DNA from: Wenzhouxiangella sediminis
GTDB taxonomy: Bacteria > Pseudomonadota > Gammaproteobacteria > Xanthomonadales > Wenzhouxiangellaceae
Assembly: GCF_003410055.1 (NCBI RefSeq)
Contig: NZ_QUZK01000037.1
Location: 145,281 to 209,280, forward strand
Length of the DNA stretch: 64,000 nt
Direction of reading: 5' to 3'
The position numbers and the translations under genes were made by a program. Position 1 is the first letter of the stretch, and every line of letters starts with the position of its first letter. This document shows positions 1-9,921 of this stretch, one piece after another. The notes beneath the pieces were generated by a model, which was not told the origin of the DNA, made no database searches, and was given only the letters and a program-made list of their open reading frames with translations.

Positions 1-1
1 G

Positions 2-601
2 GTGGACGCCGGAGCGCTTTCGACCTACGAGGCGCTTGCCGAGGACGAGTGGGCCGGTCGCCTCTGCCTGCGTACCTCGCAGAAGGTCTACAACCAGTCG
101 CTGGTCGCCATGCTGATAGAGCATCACGGCGAGGAACATGCGGAAGAAATCGTGAGCGGGTGGGTCGACAACCTCGCCACCGAGCCCTTCTCGTCCGACA
201 CTCGGCTGATCGAGGCGATTGCGGCCGGGCAGTGCGACGTGGGCATCGTCAACAGCTACTATCTGGGTCGAAAACTGGCCGAGGATCCCGAGTATCCCGT
301 GGCGCTGTTCTGGGCCAACCAGGACACTACCGGCACCCACGTCAACATCTCCGGCGCCGGAGTGACCCGACACGCGCCGCGCCCGGAAGCCGCGCGGGCC
401 TTGCTCGAATGGCTGGCGTCGCCGGAGGCCCAGGCCGAGTTCGCGCAGAACAACCTCGAGTTTCCGGTCAACCCGAACGTGGCGCCGCGCGGCATCGTCA
501 AGGAGTGGGGCGAGTTCCGCGCGGACGATACGCCGCTGCAGATCGCCGGCGAACGACAGGCTCAGGCCGTGCGCCTGATGGATCGTGCCGGCTACCGCTG
601 A
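2..601 (+). CDS. Fe(III) ABC transporter substrate-binding protein, C-terminal part (5' end outside window)
   Basis: Periplasmic iron-binding protein of the FbpA/AfuA/FutA type, which hands ferric iron to an inner-membrane permease. Only the last 199 residues are here; the frame is open from the window edge, so the true start lies upstream. The fragment has the [10 protein letters not shown] stretch, whose adjacent tyrosines match the Tyr pair that binds Fe(III) in this family. It also has the usual C-terminal ending in which a segment rich in [17 protein letters not shown] precedes FPVNP. The permease gene follows with a 17-nt overlap, which supports the assignment. The substrate (iron rather than another metal or anion) is inferred from the family. 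Confidence 0.85.
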   Translation: MDAGALSTYEALAEDEWAGRLCLRTSQKVYNQSLVAMLIEHHGEEHAEEIVSGWVDNLATEPFSSDTRLIEAIAAGQCDVGIVNSYYLGRKLAEDPEYPVALFWANQDTTGTHVNISGAGVTRHAPRPEAARALLEWLASPEAQAEFAQNNLEFPVNPNVAPRGIVKEWGEFRADDTPLQIAGERQAQAVRLMDRAGYR

Positions 602-2192
602 GGCACTCTCCTTTCGGCTTCGGCCGCGGGCCGATCGGCGTTGGCTGATCGGCCCGCTTCTGCTGCTCGTGGGCATCCCGCTGCTGATGCTGCTGACCAG
701 CTGGGCGCAACCCCAGCCGGACATCTGGCAGCATCTCTCGCGCTACCTGCTGCCCCGGCTGATCGGCCACACCGCGCTGATGATGGTCGTCGTGGGCGTC
801 GGGGTGGCGGTGCTCGGCGTCGGCCTGGCCTGGTTGTCGGCCTGCTGCGAGTACCCGCTCAGGCGCATTCTCGACCCGCTGCTGGTGCTCCCGCTGGCTT
901 TTCCCACCTACGTGCTCGCGTTCATCTACCTGGGCATGCTCGATTTCGCAGGCCCGATCCAGACCGCCTGGCGCGAATGGTTCGGCGCCTCGCCGGCCCT
1001 GCTCGAGGCGATCAGCCGCCCGGGCGGCGTTCTGTTCATCCTGGTGCTGGCCTTCTACCCCTACGTGTACCTGCTGGCCCGCGCGGCCTTCGTCGGCGGC
1101 GGACTGGCCGCCTTCGAGGCTTCGCGCAGTCTCGGCCAGGGACCAGTGAGGACGTTTTTCCGGGTCAGCCTGCCCATGGCGCGGCCGGCCGTGGTGGCGG
1201 GCCTGGCCCTGGCGCTGATGGAGACCCTGGCCGATTTCGGCGCCGTTTCGATCTACGGCTTCGACACCTTCACCACTGCCATCTACCGCACCTGGCTGGG
1301 CATGTTCAATCTCACCGCCGCCGTGCAGCTGGCTTCGATCCTGATGCTCTTCGTGCTCCTCCTGCTCGGCATCGAGCGATTCAGCCGCAGCAGCCGGGTG
1401 GTGCAGTCCGAGCGGCGACCGACCGGCCACCGCATCCGACTTGGCGGGCTGCGCGGGTGGCTGGCCACCTCGCTGCAGCTCGCGGTGCTGCTGGTCGGCG
1501 TCGTGCTGCCCCTGGTCCAGCTCCTCGTCTGGGCCTGGCCGCAGATGTCGGACCTGCTCGATAGCCGCATCATCGGCGTGGTGTTCAACACCATGGTGCT
1601 GGGCCTGTCCGGCGCCCTGGCGGTCGTGCTCGGCGGTCTCCTGCTGCTGGCCGCCACGTACCGGGCCTCCAAGCGCCAGCAATTGCTCGGCGAGGTGGCG
1701 GCGCTGGGTTACGCCATTCCGGGCACGGTGCTGGCAGTCGCGATCATGCTCGCTTTCCTGCAGTTCGATCAGCTCGCCGGTACGAGCCTGGCCGGCGGCA
1801 TGGCCGCGCTGGTGATGGCCTACCTGATCCGGTTCCTGAGAGCCGCCTGGGGCCCGCTCGACAGCGTCGCCGGGCGCATTCGTCCGCAGTACATCGAGGT
1901 GGCCCGAAGCCTGGGCGTGCCGCGCTGGTACCGGCTGTGGCGCGTCAACCTGCCGCTGCTTTGGCCGGGCCTGGTCACCGCTTTCCTGCTGGCCCTGGTC
2001 GAGGTCGCCAAGGAGATGCCGGCCACGCTGATGCTGCGGCCCTTCGGCTGGGAGACGCTCGCGGTGCGCATCTACGAGCTCACGGCCGAAGGCCAGTGGG
2101 AAATGGCGGCCGTGCCGGCACTGATCCTCGTCCTGCTGGGCGCCATTCCCGTCGCCGTTCTGATCCGGTCCGGCCGCGTTCGGGCGATATAA
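585..2192 (+). CDS. Fe(III) ABC transporter permease, FbpB/SfuB type
   Basis: Inner-membrane permease of about 535 residues with many hydrophobic segments in two homologous halves, as in fused FbpB-type permeases. Each half has an EAA-type loop that contacts the ATPase: [20 protein letters not shown] near residue 178 and [20 protein letters not shown] near residue 430. The likely start is the GTG at 585, which overlaps the binding-protein gene by 17 nt. The partner ATP-binding subunit is not downstream, where gcvT follows after 35 nt. It must lie upstream of the window or elsewhere. Confidence 0.85.
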   Translation: MPATAEALSFRLRPRADRRWLIGPLLLLVGIPLLMLLTSWAQPQPDIWQHLSRYLLPRLIGHTALMMVVVGVGVAVLGVGLAWLSACCEYPLRRILDPLLVLPLAFPTYVLAFIYLGMLDFAGPIQTAWREWFGASPALLEAISRPGGVLFILVLAFYPYVYLLARAAFVGGGLAAFEASRSLGQGPVRTFFRVSLPMARPAVVAGLALALMETLADFGAVSIYGFDTFTTAIYRTWLGMFNLTAAVQLASILMLFVLLLLGIERFSRSSRVVQSERRPTGHRIRLGGLRGWLATSLQLAVLLVGVVLPLVQLLVWAWPQMSDLLDSRIIGVVFNTMVLGLSGALAVVLGGLLLLAATYRASKRQQLLGEVAALGYAIPGTVLAVAIMLAFLQFDQLAGTSLAGGMAALVMAYLIRFLRAAWGPLDSVAGRIRPQYIEVARSLGVPRWYRLWRVNLPLLWPGLVTAFLLALVEVAKEMPATLMLRPFGWETLAVRIYELTAEGQWEMAAVPALILVLLGAIPVAVLIRSGRVRAI

Positions 2193-2193
2193 T
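2188..2193 (+). promoter_or_regulatory. Candidate -10 element for gcvT
   Basis: A perfect TATAAT overlaps the stop codon of the permease gene and lies 34 nt before the gcvT ATG, which would give a leader of roughly 28 nt. No convincing -35 hexamer is seen at 16-18 bp upstream, so gcvT could instead be read through from the transporter genes. Confidence 0.4.
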
Positions 2194-2227
2194 GCCCGCC
2201 TGATTCTGACCAGGCACTGTTTTCGTT

Positions 2228-3301
2228 ATGAGTTCCAAGACCCCGCTCCACGCCGCGCACCTCGACGCCGGCGGCAAGATGGTCGATTTCGCCGGCTGGG
2301 AACTGCCGATCCACTACGGCTCGCAGATGGAAGAGCACAACGCCGTTCGCGAGAACGCCGGGATGTTCGACGTCTCGCACATGACCGTCGTCGACATCCA
2401 CGGCGGACAAGCCCGCGATTTCCTGCGCCGGCTGCTGGCCAACGACGTTGCCAAGCTGGGCGAGAAGGGCCAGGCGCTCTACGGCTGCATGCTCGACGAG
2501 CAGGGCGGGGTGATCGACGATCTGATCACCTACTGGCTCGAGGATGACTTCTTCCGCACCGTGGTCAACGCGGCCACGCGCGAGAACGACCTGGCCTGGA
2601 TGCGCCGGGTGGCGGCCGATTTCGACGTCGAGATCGTCGAGCGCGACGACCTCGCCATGATCGCGGTGCAGGGGCCCGAGGCGCGCGAGAAAGTGATCGA
2701 CGTGCTCGGCGCGCGCGAGGCCGAATCGCTCAAGCCGTTCCGTGCGACCAGCCACGGCGACTATTTCATCGCCCGCACCGGCTATACCGGCGAGGACGGC
2801 TTCGAAGTCCTGCTGCCCGCCGGGGAGGCCCCGGGCTTCTGGCAAGCCCTGGTCGACGCCGGCGTGAAGCCCTGCGGTCTGGGCGCGCGCGACAGCCTGC
2901 GCCTGGAAGCCGGGCTCAACCTCTACGGCCAGGACATGGACACCACGACCACGCCGCTGGAATCCAACCTGGGCTGGACCGTGGCCTTCGACCCCGAAGA
3001 CCGCGACTTCATCGGTCGCAAGGCCCTGGAACGCCAGAAGGACGACGGCGTGCCCCGTCAGCTGGTCGGCCTCGTGCTCGGTCGCGGCGGCATTCCCCGC
3101 ACCGGGGCCGTCGTCCACACTCCGGCCGGCGAAGGTCAGGTGACCAGCGGGGTCTTCGGACCCAGTACCCAGTGCCCGGTTGCCCTGGCACGCATTCCCG
3201 CCGGCGAGTTCGAAGAGGTGGAAGTCGAACTTCGCGGGCGCAAGCTGACCGCCCGAGTGGTCAAGCCGCCGTTCGTTCGGCAGGGAAAGGTGCGCGTCTG
3301 A
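2228..3301 (+). CDS. gcvT: Glycine cleavage system T protein (aminomethyltransferase)
   Basis: Cytosolic enzyme that transfers the methylene unit from aminomethyl-lipoyl H protein to tetrahydrofolate and releases ammonia. The 357-residue length is normal for bacterial GcvT. The N-terminus (TPLHAAHLDAGGKMVDFAGW) and the folate-site region (YGCMLDEQGGVIDDL) match the family, as does the C-terminal barrel domain with RDFIGRKAL. The start ATG is the first in frame. The gcvH and gcvP genes are not next to it, so the pathway genes are split in this genome. Only 35 nt lie upstream, too short for a glycine riboswitch. Confidence 0.95.
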   Translation: MSSKTPLHAAHLDAGGKMVDFAGWELPIHYGSQMEEHNAVRENAGMFDVSHMTVVDIHGGQARDFLRRLLANDVAKLGEKGQALYGCMLDEQGGVIDDLITYWLEDDFFRTVVNAATRENDLAWMRRVAADFDVEIVERDDLAMIAVQGPEAREKVIDVLGAREAESLKPFRATSHGDYFIARTGYTGEDGFEVLLPAGEAPGFWQALVDAGVKPCGLGARDSLRLEAGLNLYGQDMDTTTTPLESNLGWTVAFDPEDRDFIGRKALERQKDDGVPRQLVGLVLGRGGIPRTGAVVHTPAGEGQVTSGVFGPSTQCPVALARIPAGEFEEVEVELRGRKLTARVVKPPFVRQGKVRV

Positions 3302-3329
3302 CGACGCCGGGCCGCGCCAGCGGCTGGCC

Positions 3330-3818
3330 TCAGCCCACCGCTTCGAAGCGGTTGGCCGAGCGGTTCTTGCGCACCGTCTTCGGATCCCAGATGCGGCCGT
3401 TCATGGCGATCCAGACGCCGGCCGGAAGCGCCTGGACGGCGCCGACGGCGCAGCCGATGTTGAACACCGCATCCGAGTCGATGAAGCGCGCCGGGTTGAG
3501 CGCGCCGGTCATGACGATCACGCGATCGCCGACATCGCCGAGCGCGGCGGCGGTTTCGACCATGGTGTCGGTGCCGTGGGTGATCAGGAAGTGGCTGTCG
3601 TTGCTGGTCATGATGGCCTGGCGGATCAGGTCGCGATCCTCGTCGTTCATGTTCAGGGAGTCCTTGCGCAGCAGGGCGCGAATCTCCCAGTCGAAGGCCA
3701 CATTCATTGCCTTGAGGATCCGTCCGATCTCCGGTTCGCCGATCTGATAGTCGGACTTGTCGTCGTAGTAAATCTTGTCGATCGTGCCGCCGGTCGTGAG
3801 GATGTTGAGCTTCTTCAA
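3330..3818 (-). CDS. Small single-domain asparaginase-like protein
   Basis: About 162 residues containing only the N-terminal catalytic domain of type I/II L-asparaginases. Both threonine motifs are present: TTGGTIDK at the N-terminus (nucleophile Thr) and THGTDTM (second catalytic Thr). The start is uncertain. The best candidate is TTG at 3818 (LKKLNILTTGGTID), preceded by an AGGAAG ribosome-binding site; no ATG is available without running into the divergent gene at 3893. The C-terminal domain that completes the active site in full-length asparaginases is absent, so activity on asparagine is inferred, not shown. It converges with gcvT across 28 nt. A TATACT on the minus strand at 3881-3886 could be its -10. 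Confidence 0.75.
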   Translation of the reverse strand: MKKLNILTTGGTIDKIYYDDKSDYQIGEPEIGRILKAMNVAFDWEIRALLRKDSLNMNDEDRDLIRQAIMTSNDSHFLITHGTDTMVETAAALGDVGDRVIVMTGALNPARFIDSDAVFNIGCAVGAVQALPAGVWIAMNGRIWDPKTVRKNRSANRFEAVG

Positions 3819-3892
3819 GACGTCTTCCTGATGCTGTTCCGAGTGAGTGGTCGATGCGCGGGCTGCGCGAGCGTTCGGGTAGTATAGCGGCC

Positions 3893-6493
3893 ATGAAAAG
3901 CGGCCTGAGAAGCGCCTGCCTGCTGTTGGTTCTAGCGACCCTTGCGGGCCCGGCGCACGCACAACCCCTTCCCGAGGACGTCCTGGCCCTGCACTGGCAC
4001 CCGGCCACCGCCGACCGCGCCCGGAACCGGACGCTGGCGGCGGCCGCCTGGCTCGAGCGTAGCGGCGATCCCGCTGACTGGCAGCAGACGGTCGAGGCGA
4101 TCTCGCTTCGCCTGCAGCCCGCCATGGAGCGCATCGGCCCGGTGCGGGTATCCCTGGGCGACGGCCTGATGGCCTGGCTGGTGAGACAGCGCGAGGTCAA
4201 TCTCGGTCAGTCCGGAAACGGATTCCCACAGCCCGGGCTGGGGGGTATCGGCGAATTGCTCGAGGCCGAGCATGCCGCCGGTGAGCTGGCGCGCAAGCGC
4301 GTTGTCGCCGCCTACCGGGCCGAAGCGGTCTGGTCACGGGCGGCCGAAGCCCTGGGCGAGGAAGCCGCCGCCGGCATCGAGGCGTTCTGGGCGCCACTGC
4401 TTGCCGAGCTCGACGGCGATGCCGGCAATGGCAGTGTCGCCGCGCACGCCAGAGAGCAGGCCGAACGCGTCCGTGCCCTCGCTGCCGCTTCTTCGGAAGC
4501 GGAGCGAATCCGGATTCACGATGCCGTCCTCCTCGCCGAGGCGCGTCACGCCTGGGAAACGGGGCGCCTGCTCGACTCGGTCTGGTCGGCTTTCGAAGCC
4601 CTGGCCCGTCTGACGCAGGTCGACGAGCCGGCCGGCGGAATCGCGGCAGAGTGGTCGACCTGGCTGGAATCGATCGAAGGCGAGCAGGGCGCCGAGTTGC
4701 GCCTCGTGGACGTCGACCTGCCAGTGGTCATGGCGTTGCTCGGTGACGCCGCCGACTACCTGGCCTCGCCCGGCCACGCTTCCCAATCGGCCATTGCCGA
4801 GCTGGCCGACACCTACGCCCGCCTGGCGCTGTTCGCGCCGGACCTGGCCTTCTACCTGGACCAGCCGGTGCGCGAGGGTGTGCGGCAGGTGATTTCGACG
4901 TGCAATCCCGATCCGCTTCTCGTCGGTCCCCTGCCGCGCGAGGTGTTCGAGCGATGCGCACGCAATCTCGAAAACATGCTGGCCGGCGACCTGGGCACCG
5001 AGGAACTCGTCGGCGGCGCGCAGGGTCCGTTTGCCGCCGAGTTTCTCCGCCGCGAACTGGGACTGGTGAGCTGGCAGCGGGCCGCCTATCTCGACGGCCA
5101 TCTCAACTGGCTCCTCGAGGCCCAGTGCCAGCCGCCGGAGTGGATCAACGTGCTCGAGTGGTCGCTGCTCGCCGATCACCTGGTGCGCTGGGTCTCGCAG
5201 CGTCCGGTTTTCTTCACCGGCAGCGGCTGGCGCGATACCGTCGACCGTCTGGCCGAGCAGATGCGGGATCAAGCCACGGCCCACGCCGAGTGGATCGATT
5301 GCGTCACGGGCCGCGGCAGCAGCCGGCGCGATCCCGTCGTCCGCCTGATCGCGCGCCATCGCGCGGCCTTGCTCGATGTCGAGAATCTCCTGCTCGAGGC
5401 GCGGTCTTCGTTCTACGAGAACGCGACGCGGCCGGGCGCGGACATCGAACTGGACGGACCGGCCGACCAGGTGACCGCCTACCGCCCCCAGGACCTGGTG
5501 ATCGGTCCCTGTCCCGAGGCCAACACCTGTGGTTCGCGCGTCGCGCTGCCGGTCAGCCGGGCCTTGCTGGGCCTTTTTCCCAACGCCTTCCTGCTGGCCG
5601 ACCAGGTCGGTATGGGCGAGCTGCACTTGTGCTATGACCAGGTTCGCTGGGTGGAACGTTCGATGGAGCCGGCCCGCCGGAGTGCGAGCCGCGTGGCGAA
5701 CTATTTCGGCCGCCTGAGCTTCGACCTGGTCGGAACCTTCGCGGGCGAGGGAGATGCTCGCACGGTGTTTCGCTATCGCCTGACCGACAGCGAGACGCGC
5801 CATTACCTGTTCGGGTCCGCCGACGAGGCGATTCTCGGCGAGGACTGTCCGATCGAGCGCGTCGGGCGTTCCGTGGCCAGCAACCTGCCGGAAGATCATC
5901 CCGGCCTGGTTCCGAATCGCCTGACCTATTTCACGAGCACGCCGACGACGCCCGAGGCCGAGCTGCTCGCCAACTGGGATCAGGGCGCGGAATGGCGCGA
6001 CTGGTTCGTCACCGGCCGCCGCGTCGAGCGGGTCGAGGCCGCCGACCCGGGGGACATGGAGGTGGCCGTTCAGGCCGAGCTGGCCGATCTCGTCAATCGG
6101 CGGGAACGCCAGATGGTCGCTCCCCTGATCAATCCGCCCCGTTCGGGTGACGCCGATCCGCTGGTGCTGGCCATGTCGCGAGTTGCCGATACCGCCGCCC
6201 TGCTGCGCCGGATGCTGGAGTTGCACTATCCGAGGTTGATTCGCCAGCATGCCCCGATCCGCTCGATGTTGGCCGGCGAGGCCGGTCTCGTTACGCGTGA
6301 CCGGGTTCGCCTGTTGCGCGACCAGGGCGTGGCCGCCAGCCGGATGCCGGAACTGGGCCTGGAGCGCGCCGAGCGGCTGAGCAGCGCCTGGCTCGACCTG
6401 CCCGAGGCGCTGCGCGAGCAGGGCCAGCGCGCCCCCGAGATCGACTACAGCCTGGAGCGGCTGTCGAAGCTGCAGCGCGAAATGGGACAGTGA
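3893..6493 (+). CDS. Large exported protein of unknown function
   Basis: 866 residues beginning with a clear signal peptide (MKSGLRSACLLLVLATLAGP, cleavage near AHAQ). An upstream ATG at 3854 is in frame but would bury this signal, so the ATG at 3893 is preferred. The first two thirds are Ala/Glu/Leu-rich and look helical. The last third contains several Cys and aromatic residues (for example GPCPEANTCGSRVALPVS and LCYDQVRWVERSMEP). I do not recognise a family. It stands alone: divergent from the asparaginase gene and convergent with the DUF2069 gene. Periplasmic location is inferred from the signal peptide. Confidence 0.8.
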   Translation: MKSGLRSACLLLVLATLAGPAHAQPLPEDVLALHWHPATADRARNRTLAAAAWLERSGDPADWQQTVEAISLRLQPAMERIGPVRVSLGDGLMAWLVRQREVNLGQSGNGFPQPGLGGIGELLEAEHAAGELARKRVVAAYRAEAVWSRAAEALGEEAAAGIEAFWAPLLAELDGDAGNGSVAAHAREQAERVRALAAASSEAERIRIHDAVLLAEARHAWETGRLLDSVWSAFEALARLTQVDEPAGGIAAEWSTWLESIEGEQGAELRLVDVDLPVVMALLGDAADYLASPGHASQSAIAELADTYARLALFAPDLAFYLDQPVREGVRQVISTCNPDPLLVGPLPREVFERCARNLENMLAGDLGTEELVGGAQGPFAAEFLRRELGLVSWQRAAYLDGHLNWLLEAQCQPPEWINVLEWSLLADHLVRWVSQRPVFFTGSGWRDTVDRLAEQMRDQATAHAEWIDCVTGRGSSRRDPVVRLIARHRAALLDVENLLLEARSSFYENATRPGADIELDGPADQVTAYRPQDLVIGPCPEANTCGSRVALPVSRALLGLFPNAFLLADQVGMGELHLCYDQVRWVERSMEPARRSASRVANYFGRLSFDLVGTFAGEGDARTVFRYRLTDSETRHYLFGSADEAILGEDCPIERVGRSVASNLPEDHPGLVPNRLTYFTSTPTTPEAELLANWDQGAEWRDWFVTGRRVERVEAADPGDMEVAVQAELADLVNRRERQMVAPLINPPRSGDADPLVLAMSRVADTAALLRRMLELHYPRLIRQHAPIRSMLAGEAGLVTRDRVRLLRDQGVAASRMPELGLERAERLSSAWLDLPEALREQGQRAPEIDYSLERLSKLQREMGQ

Positions 6494-6511
6494 GGCGCGA
6501 GGCGCGCTGAA

Positions 6512-6846
6512 TCAGCGCTCGTCCGTGCGTCCGAAGCGCAGCGACGACATGGCCGTGAAGTAGATGCCGATGAGCACCACCTGGATGACGGCGGGAACCC
6601 GCGCCGCCGGATTGGCCCAGGCTTCCGACACGGCCAGGCAGAAATGCACGAGCAGCAAGCAGCCGGCCACGACCAGGGCGTTTTTCCGGAGGCCCCAGAC
6701 GAAAGGCAGCAGGCCCAGCAGCGGTAGCCCCATGATCGCGATGGCCATCCAGGCCGGAACCAGCTCGGGCGGCGCCAGCCAGCCGAACCACAGCGGCTGG
6801 AGCACGATCAGGCCGAGCAGCGACCAGCGGCAGGCGCCCGGGCCCA

Positions 6847-6847
<1 letters not shown>
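6512..6847 (-). CDS. DUF2069 small membrane protein
   Basis: 111 residues with about four hydrophobic segments, including ALVVAGCLLLVHFCLAVSEA and the C-terminal VVLIGIYFTAMSSLRF, matching DUF2069 inner-membrane proteins. The ATG at 6847 overlaps the wrbA stop by one base (TGATG), so translation is probably coupled. A longer in-frame extension upstream would lie inside wrbA and is rejected. Function is unknown; the recurrent link with arsC and wrbA in gammaproteobacteria suggests a shared operon. Confidence 0.8.
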
Positions 6848-7779
<932 letters not shown>

Positions 7780-7790
<11 letters not shown>

Positions 7791-9123
7791 GAAATCATCC
7801 GGGTCTCGCGACGAAGGGAAGGGTAGCGTACCCGCTCAGCCGGGCGTGTCAACGCAGCCGGCGCCCACCTGGCTCGACGCTTTCGGCGATCCGGGCTGGC
7901 TGCGCGCCTTCGGTGCTCACCTGTGGCGGCACTTCCGCGAGGATCGCAGCTTCGAGGCGGCGGCTTCGCTGAGCTACACCAGCCTGCTGGCGATCGTGCC
8001 GCTGATGGCGGTGATGCTGGGCGTCATTTCTGCCTTCCCGGTGTTCGACCAGTGGGCGACGGATCTCGAGAGTTACATCTTTTCCAACTTCGTGCCGGCC
8101 GCCGGCGACGCCGTCCAGGAGCACCTCAACCAGTTCGTGGAGCGAACCGCCGGCCTGACGGGCGCCGGCACGCTGTTTCTCATCATCACCGCGCTGCTGC
8201 TGATGTCGACCATCGAGCGCAGCCTCAACCGGATCTGGCGCGTGGCCAAGCCGCGCGGCATCACCGGCCGCCTGCTGACCTACTGGTCGGTGCTCACGCT
8301 CGGTCCGCTGCTGATGGGCGGATCGCTGGCGTTGACGTCCTACCTGGCCGCCTTGCCGCTGCTGGCGCCCCAGGCCGTCGGCGGCGCGCTGCAGGAGTTC
8401 CTTCTCGGCTTCACGCCCTTCCTGGTCGCCCTGATCAGCTTCGCGCTCGTTTTCCTGGTCGTCCCCAATCGTCGCGTTCGCTTTCGTCACGCACTGGCCG
8501 GTGCATTCATTTCGGCGGTCCTGTTCGAACTGGCCAAGTTCGGTTTCGTGCTGTACGTGACCCACTTCCCGACCTACGAGAAGCTCTACGGGGCCCTGGC
8601 CGCCGTGCCCATCTTCCTGGTCTGGATCTACGTCTCCTGGGTGGTCGTCCTGCTGGGCGCCAGCGTGGCCGCGGCGCTGACCACCTTCAACTACCGCAAG
8701 AGCGACTGGCGCTGGTCCAGCCGGCACGAGTTGGTCCTGGCCATGCGTCTGCTGGGCCATTTCTGGCACGCACAACGCCAGGGGCGCGCCTTATCCCAGC
8801 CCGAACTGCTCTCGCGCGAGCCGGCGGCCAGCGATTCGCAGATCGGGCGCATCCTCGGCTGGTTCCACAGAGCCGGATTCATCCACGCCGATGACAACGG
8901 CGACTGGCTGCTCTCGACCGATCTCGAGGACGTGACGCTGGGGGAACTCTACCGCGCCGGTCCGTTCATACTTCCCATCGGCGAGTTGCGGACGGTGCCA
9001 ATGGAAAGCCACTGGGACCGCGCCCTGGTCGAAAGTCTTGCCGCCGTCGACGAGGCCGGACGACCGGCCCTGAACCGAACGATCAAGTCATTGCTCAAGT
9101 TCCAGCGAGGAGAATATTCATGA
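7780..9123 (+). CDS. YihY/BrkB (UPF0761) family inner-membrane protein
   Basis: About 440 residues with six hydrophobic segments and the family motif AAASLSYTSLLAIVPLMAVM near the N-terminus. FPTYEKLYGALAAVPIFLVWIYVSW comes later as a conserved transmembrane region (residue runs split here only by wording). The last 130 residues are soluble and resemble a winged-helix-like C-terminal extension. Several starts are possible: GTG 7780, ATG 7783 or ATG 7789. The family is often labelled RNase BN, but that activity belongs to an unrelated protein. It overlaps the TlpA-like gene by 4 bp (ATGA). Confidence 0.88.
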
Positions 9124-9569
9124 GGTTTGCACTGTTTGCGCTCACCCTTCTGGCCGGGCCGGCGCTCGCCGAACTGGATTTCGAGCTGCCCGCGCTCGAC
9201 GGCGAGCCTCAACGCCTGTCCGACTACCGGGGGCAGTGGGTGGTGGTCAACTTCTGGGCGACCTGGTGCAAGCCCTGCCGAAAGGAAATTCCCGATCTGT
9301 CCGAGCTTCATGACAGCCGCGACGACGTCACGGTGCTCGGGCTGGCTTTCGAGGATACCGAGCCGGCCGATTTCGAGGCCTTTCTCGAGTCCTACCCGGC
9401 CAGCTATCCCATCCTGCTCGTGGATGTCTACGACCCGCCGGCCGACCTGGGTCCGCCGCGCGTGTTGCCGACCACGCACCTGATCGACGGCAGCGGGGCG
9501 CTGGTCGAGACCTGGCTCGGGCCGGTCACCAGCGAAATGATCACGGAGTGGATCGATGAGCGAGAGTGA
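9120..9569 (+). CDS. TlpA/ResA-like periplasmic thioredoxin
   Basis: 149 residues with a signal peptide (MRFALFALTLLAGPALA) and a thioredoxin fold carrying the active site WATWCKPCRKE. The conserved cis-Pro lies in RVLPTTHLI. It should act as a periplasmic thiol-disulfide oxidoreductase; whether it reduces or oxidises its partner cannot be told from sequence. Its start overlaps the YihY-family stop (ATGA) and its stop overlaps the acylphosphatase start by 14 nt, so all three are co-transcribed. Confidence 0.88.
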   Translation: MRFALFALTLLAGPALAELDFELPALDGEPQRLSDYRGQWVVVNFWATWCKPCRKEIPDLSELHDSRDDVTVLGLAFEDTEPADFEAFLESYPASYPILLVDVYDPPADLGPPRVLPTTHLIDGSGALVETWLGPVTSEMITEWIDERE

Positions 9570-9831
9570 TACGCGAAAGTGGCTGATTTCCGGGCGCGTC
9601 CAGGGCGTGTTCTTCCGCGAGTCCACGCGCCGTCAGGCGGAACCCCTGGGCTTGTCGGGTCACGCGCTCAACCTGCCCGACGGCCGGGTCGAGGTGGTCG
9701 CCACCGGTCCCGCAACGGCGCTCGACGAGCTCGAGCGCTGGCTGCATGACGGGCCGGAGGCTGCACGCGTCGACAGCGTGGCACGCGCCGAGGCGCCGGC
9801 AGCGGTTTCCCGCGGCTTCTCGACGGGCTGA
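9556..9831 (+). CDS. Acylphosphatase
   Basis: 91-residue cytosolic enzyme that hydrolyses acyl phosphates. The catalytic arginine is in ISGRVQGVFFRESTRR, and the conserved Asn is in LNLPDGRVEVVATG; both are in family positions and the length is typical. It is the last gene of the YihY-thioredoxin-acylphosphatase run, before a strong hairpin at 9871-9896. Confidence 0.92.
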   Translation: MSESDTRKWLISGRVQGVFFRESTRRQAEPLGLSGHALNLPDGRVEVVATGPATALDELERWLHDGPEAARVDSVARAEAPAAVSRGFSTG

Positions 9832-9870
9832 CCTGTCCCACGGCGCCGTTCCTCCCGGCGCCTGAACGCA

Positions 9871-9896
9871 ACCGGCCGGCGCAGTGGCCGGCCGGT
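9871..9896. terminator. Bidirectional hairpin between convergent genes
   Basis: A perfect 10-bp stem (ACCGGCCGGC paired with GCCGGCCGGT) with a 6-nt loop GCAGTG lies between the convergent acylphosphatase and DUF4785-like genes. No T-tract follows on either strand, so it may act as a weak terminator or mRNA end stabiliser rather than a classical intrinsic terminator. Confidence 0.55.
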
Positions 9897-9921
9897 CGCG
9901 GTTCGCATCTGATCGGGCGGT

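Noticed and set aside
2193..2227. Possible glycine riboswitch before gcvT
   Set aside because: Only 35 nt separate the permease stop and gcvT, far too short for the aptamer.
4334..6250. Long open frame on the minus strand (638 codons)
   Set aside because: It is antisense to the secreted protein at 3893-6493, which has a signal peptide and normal residue composition; the antisense product has no recognisable features.
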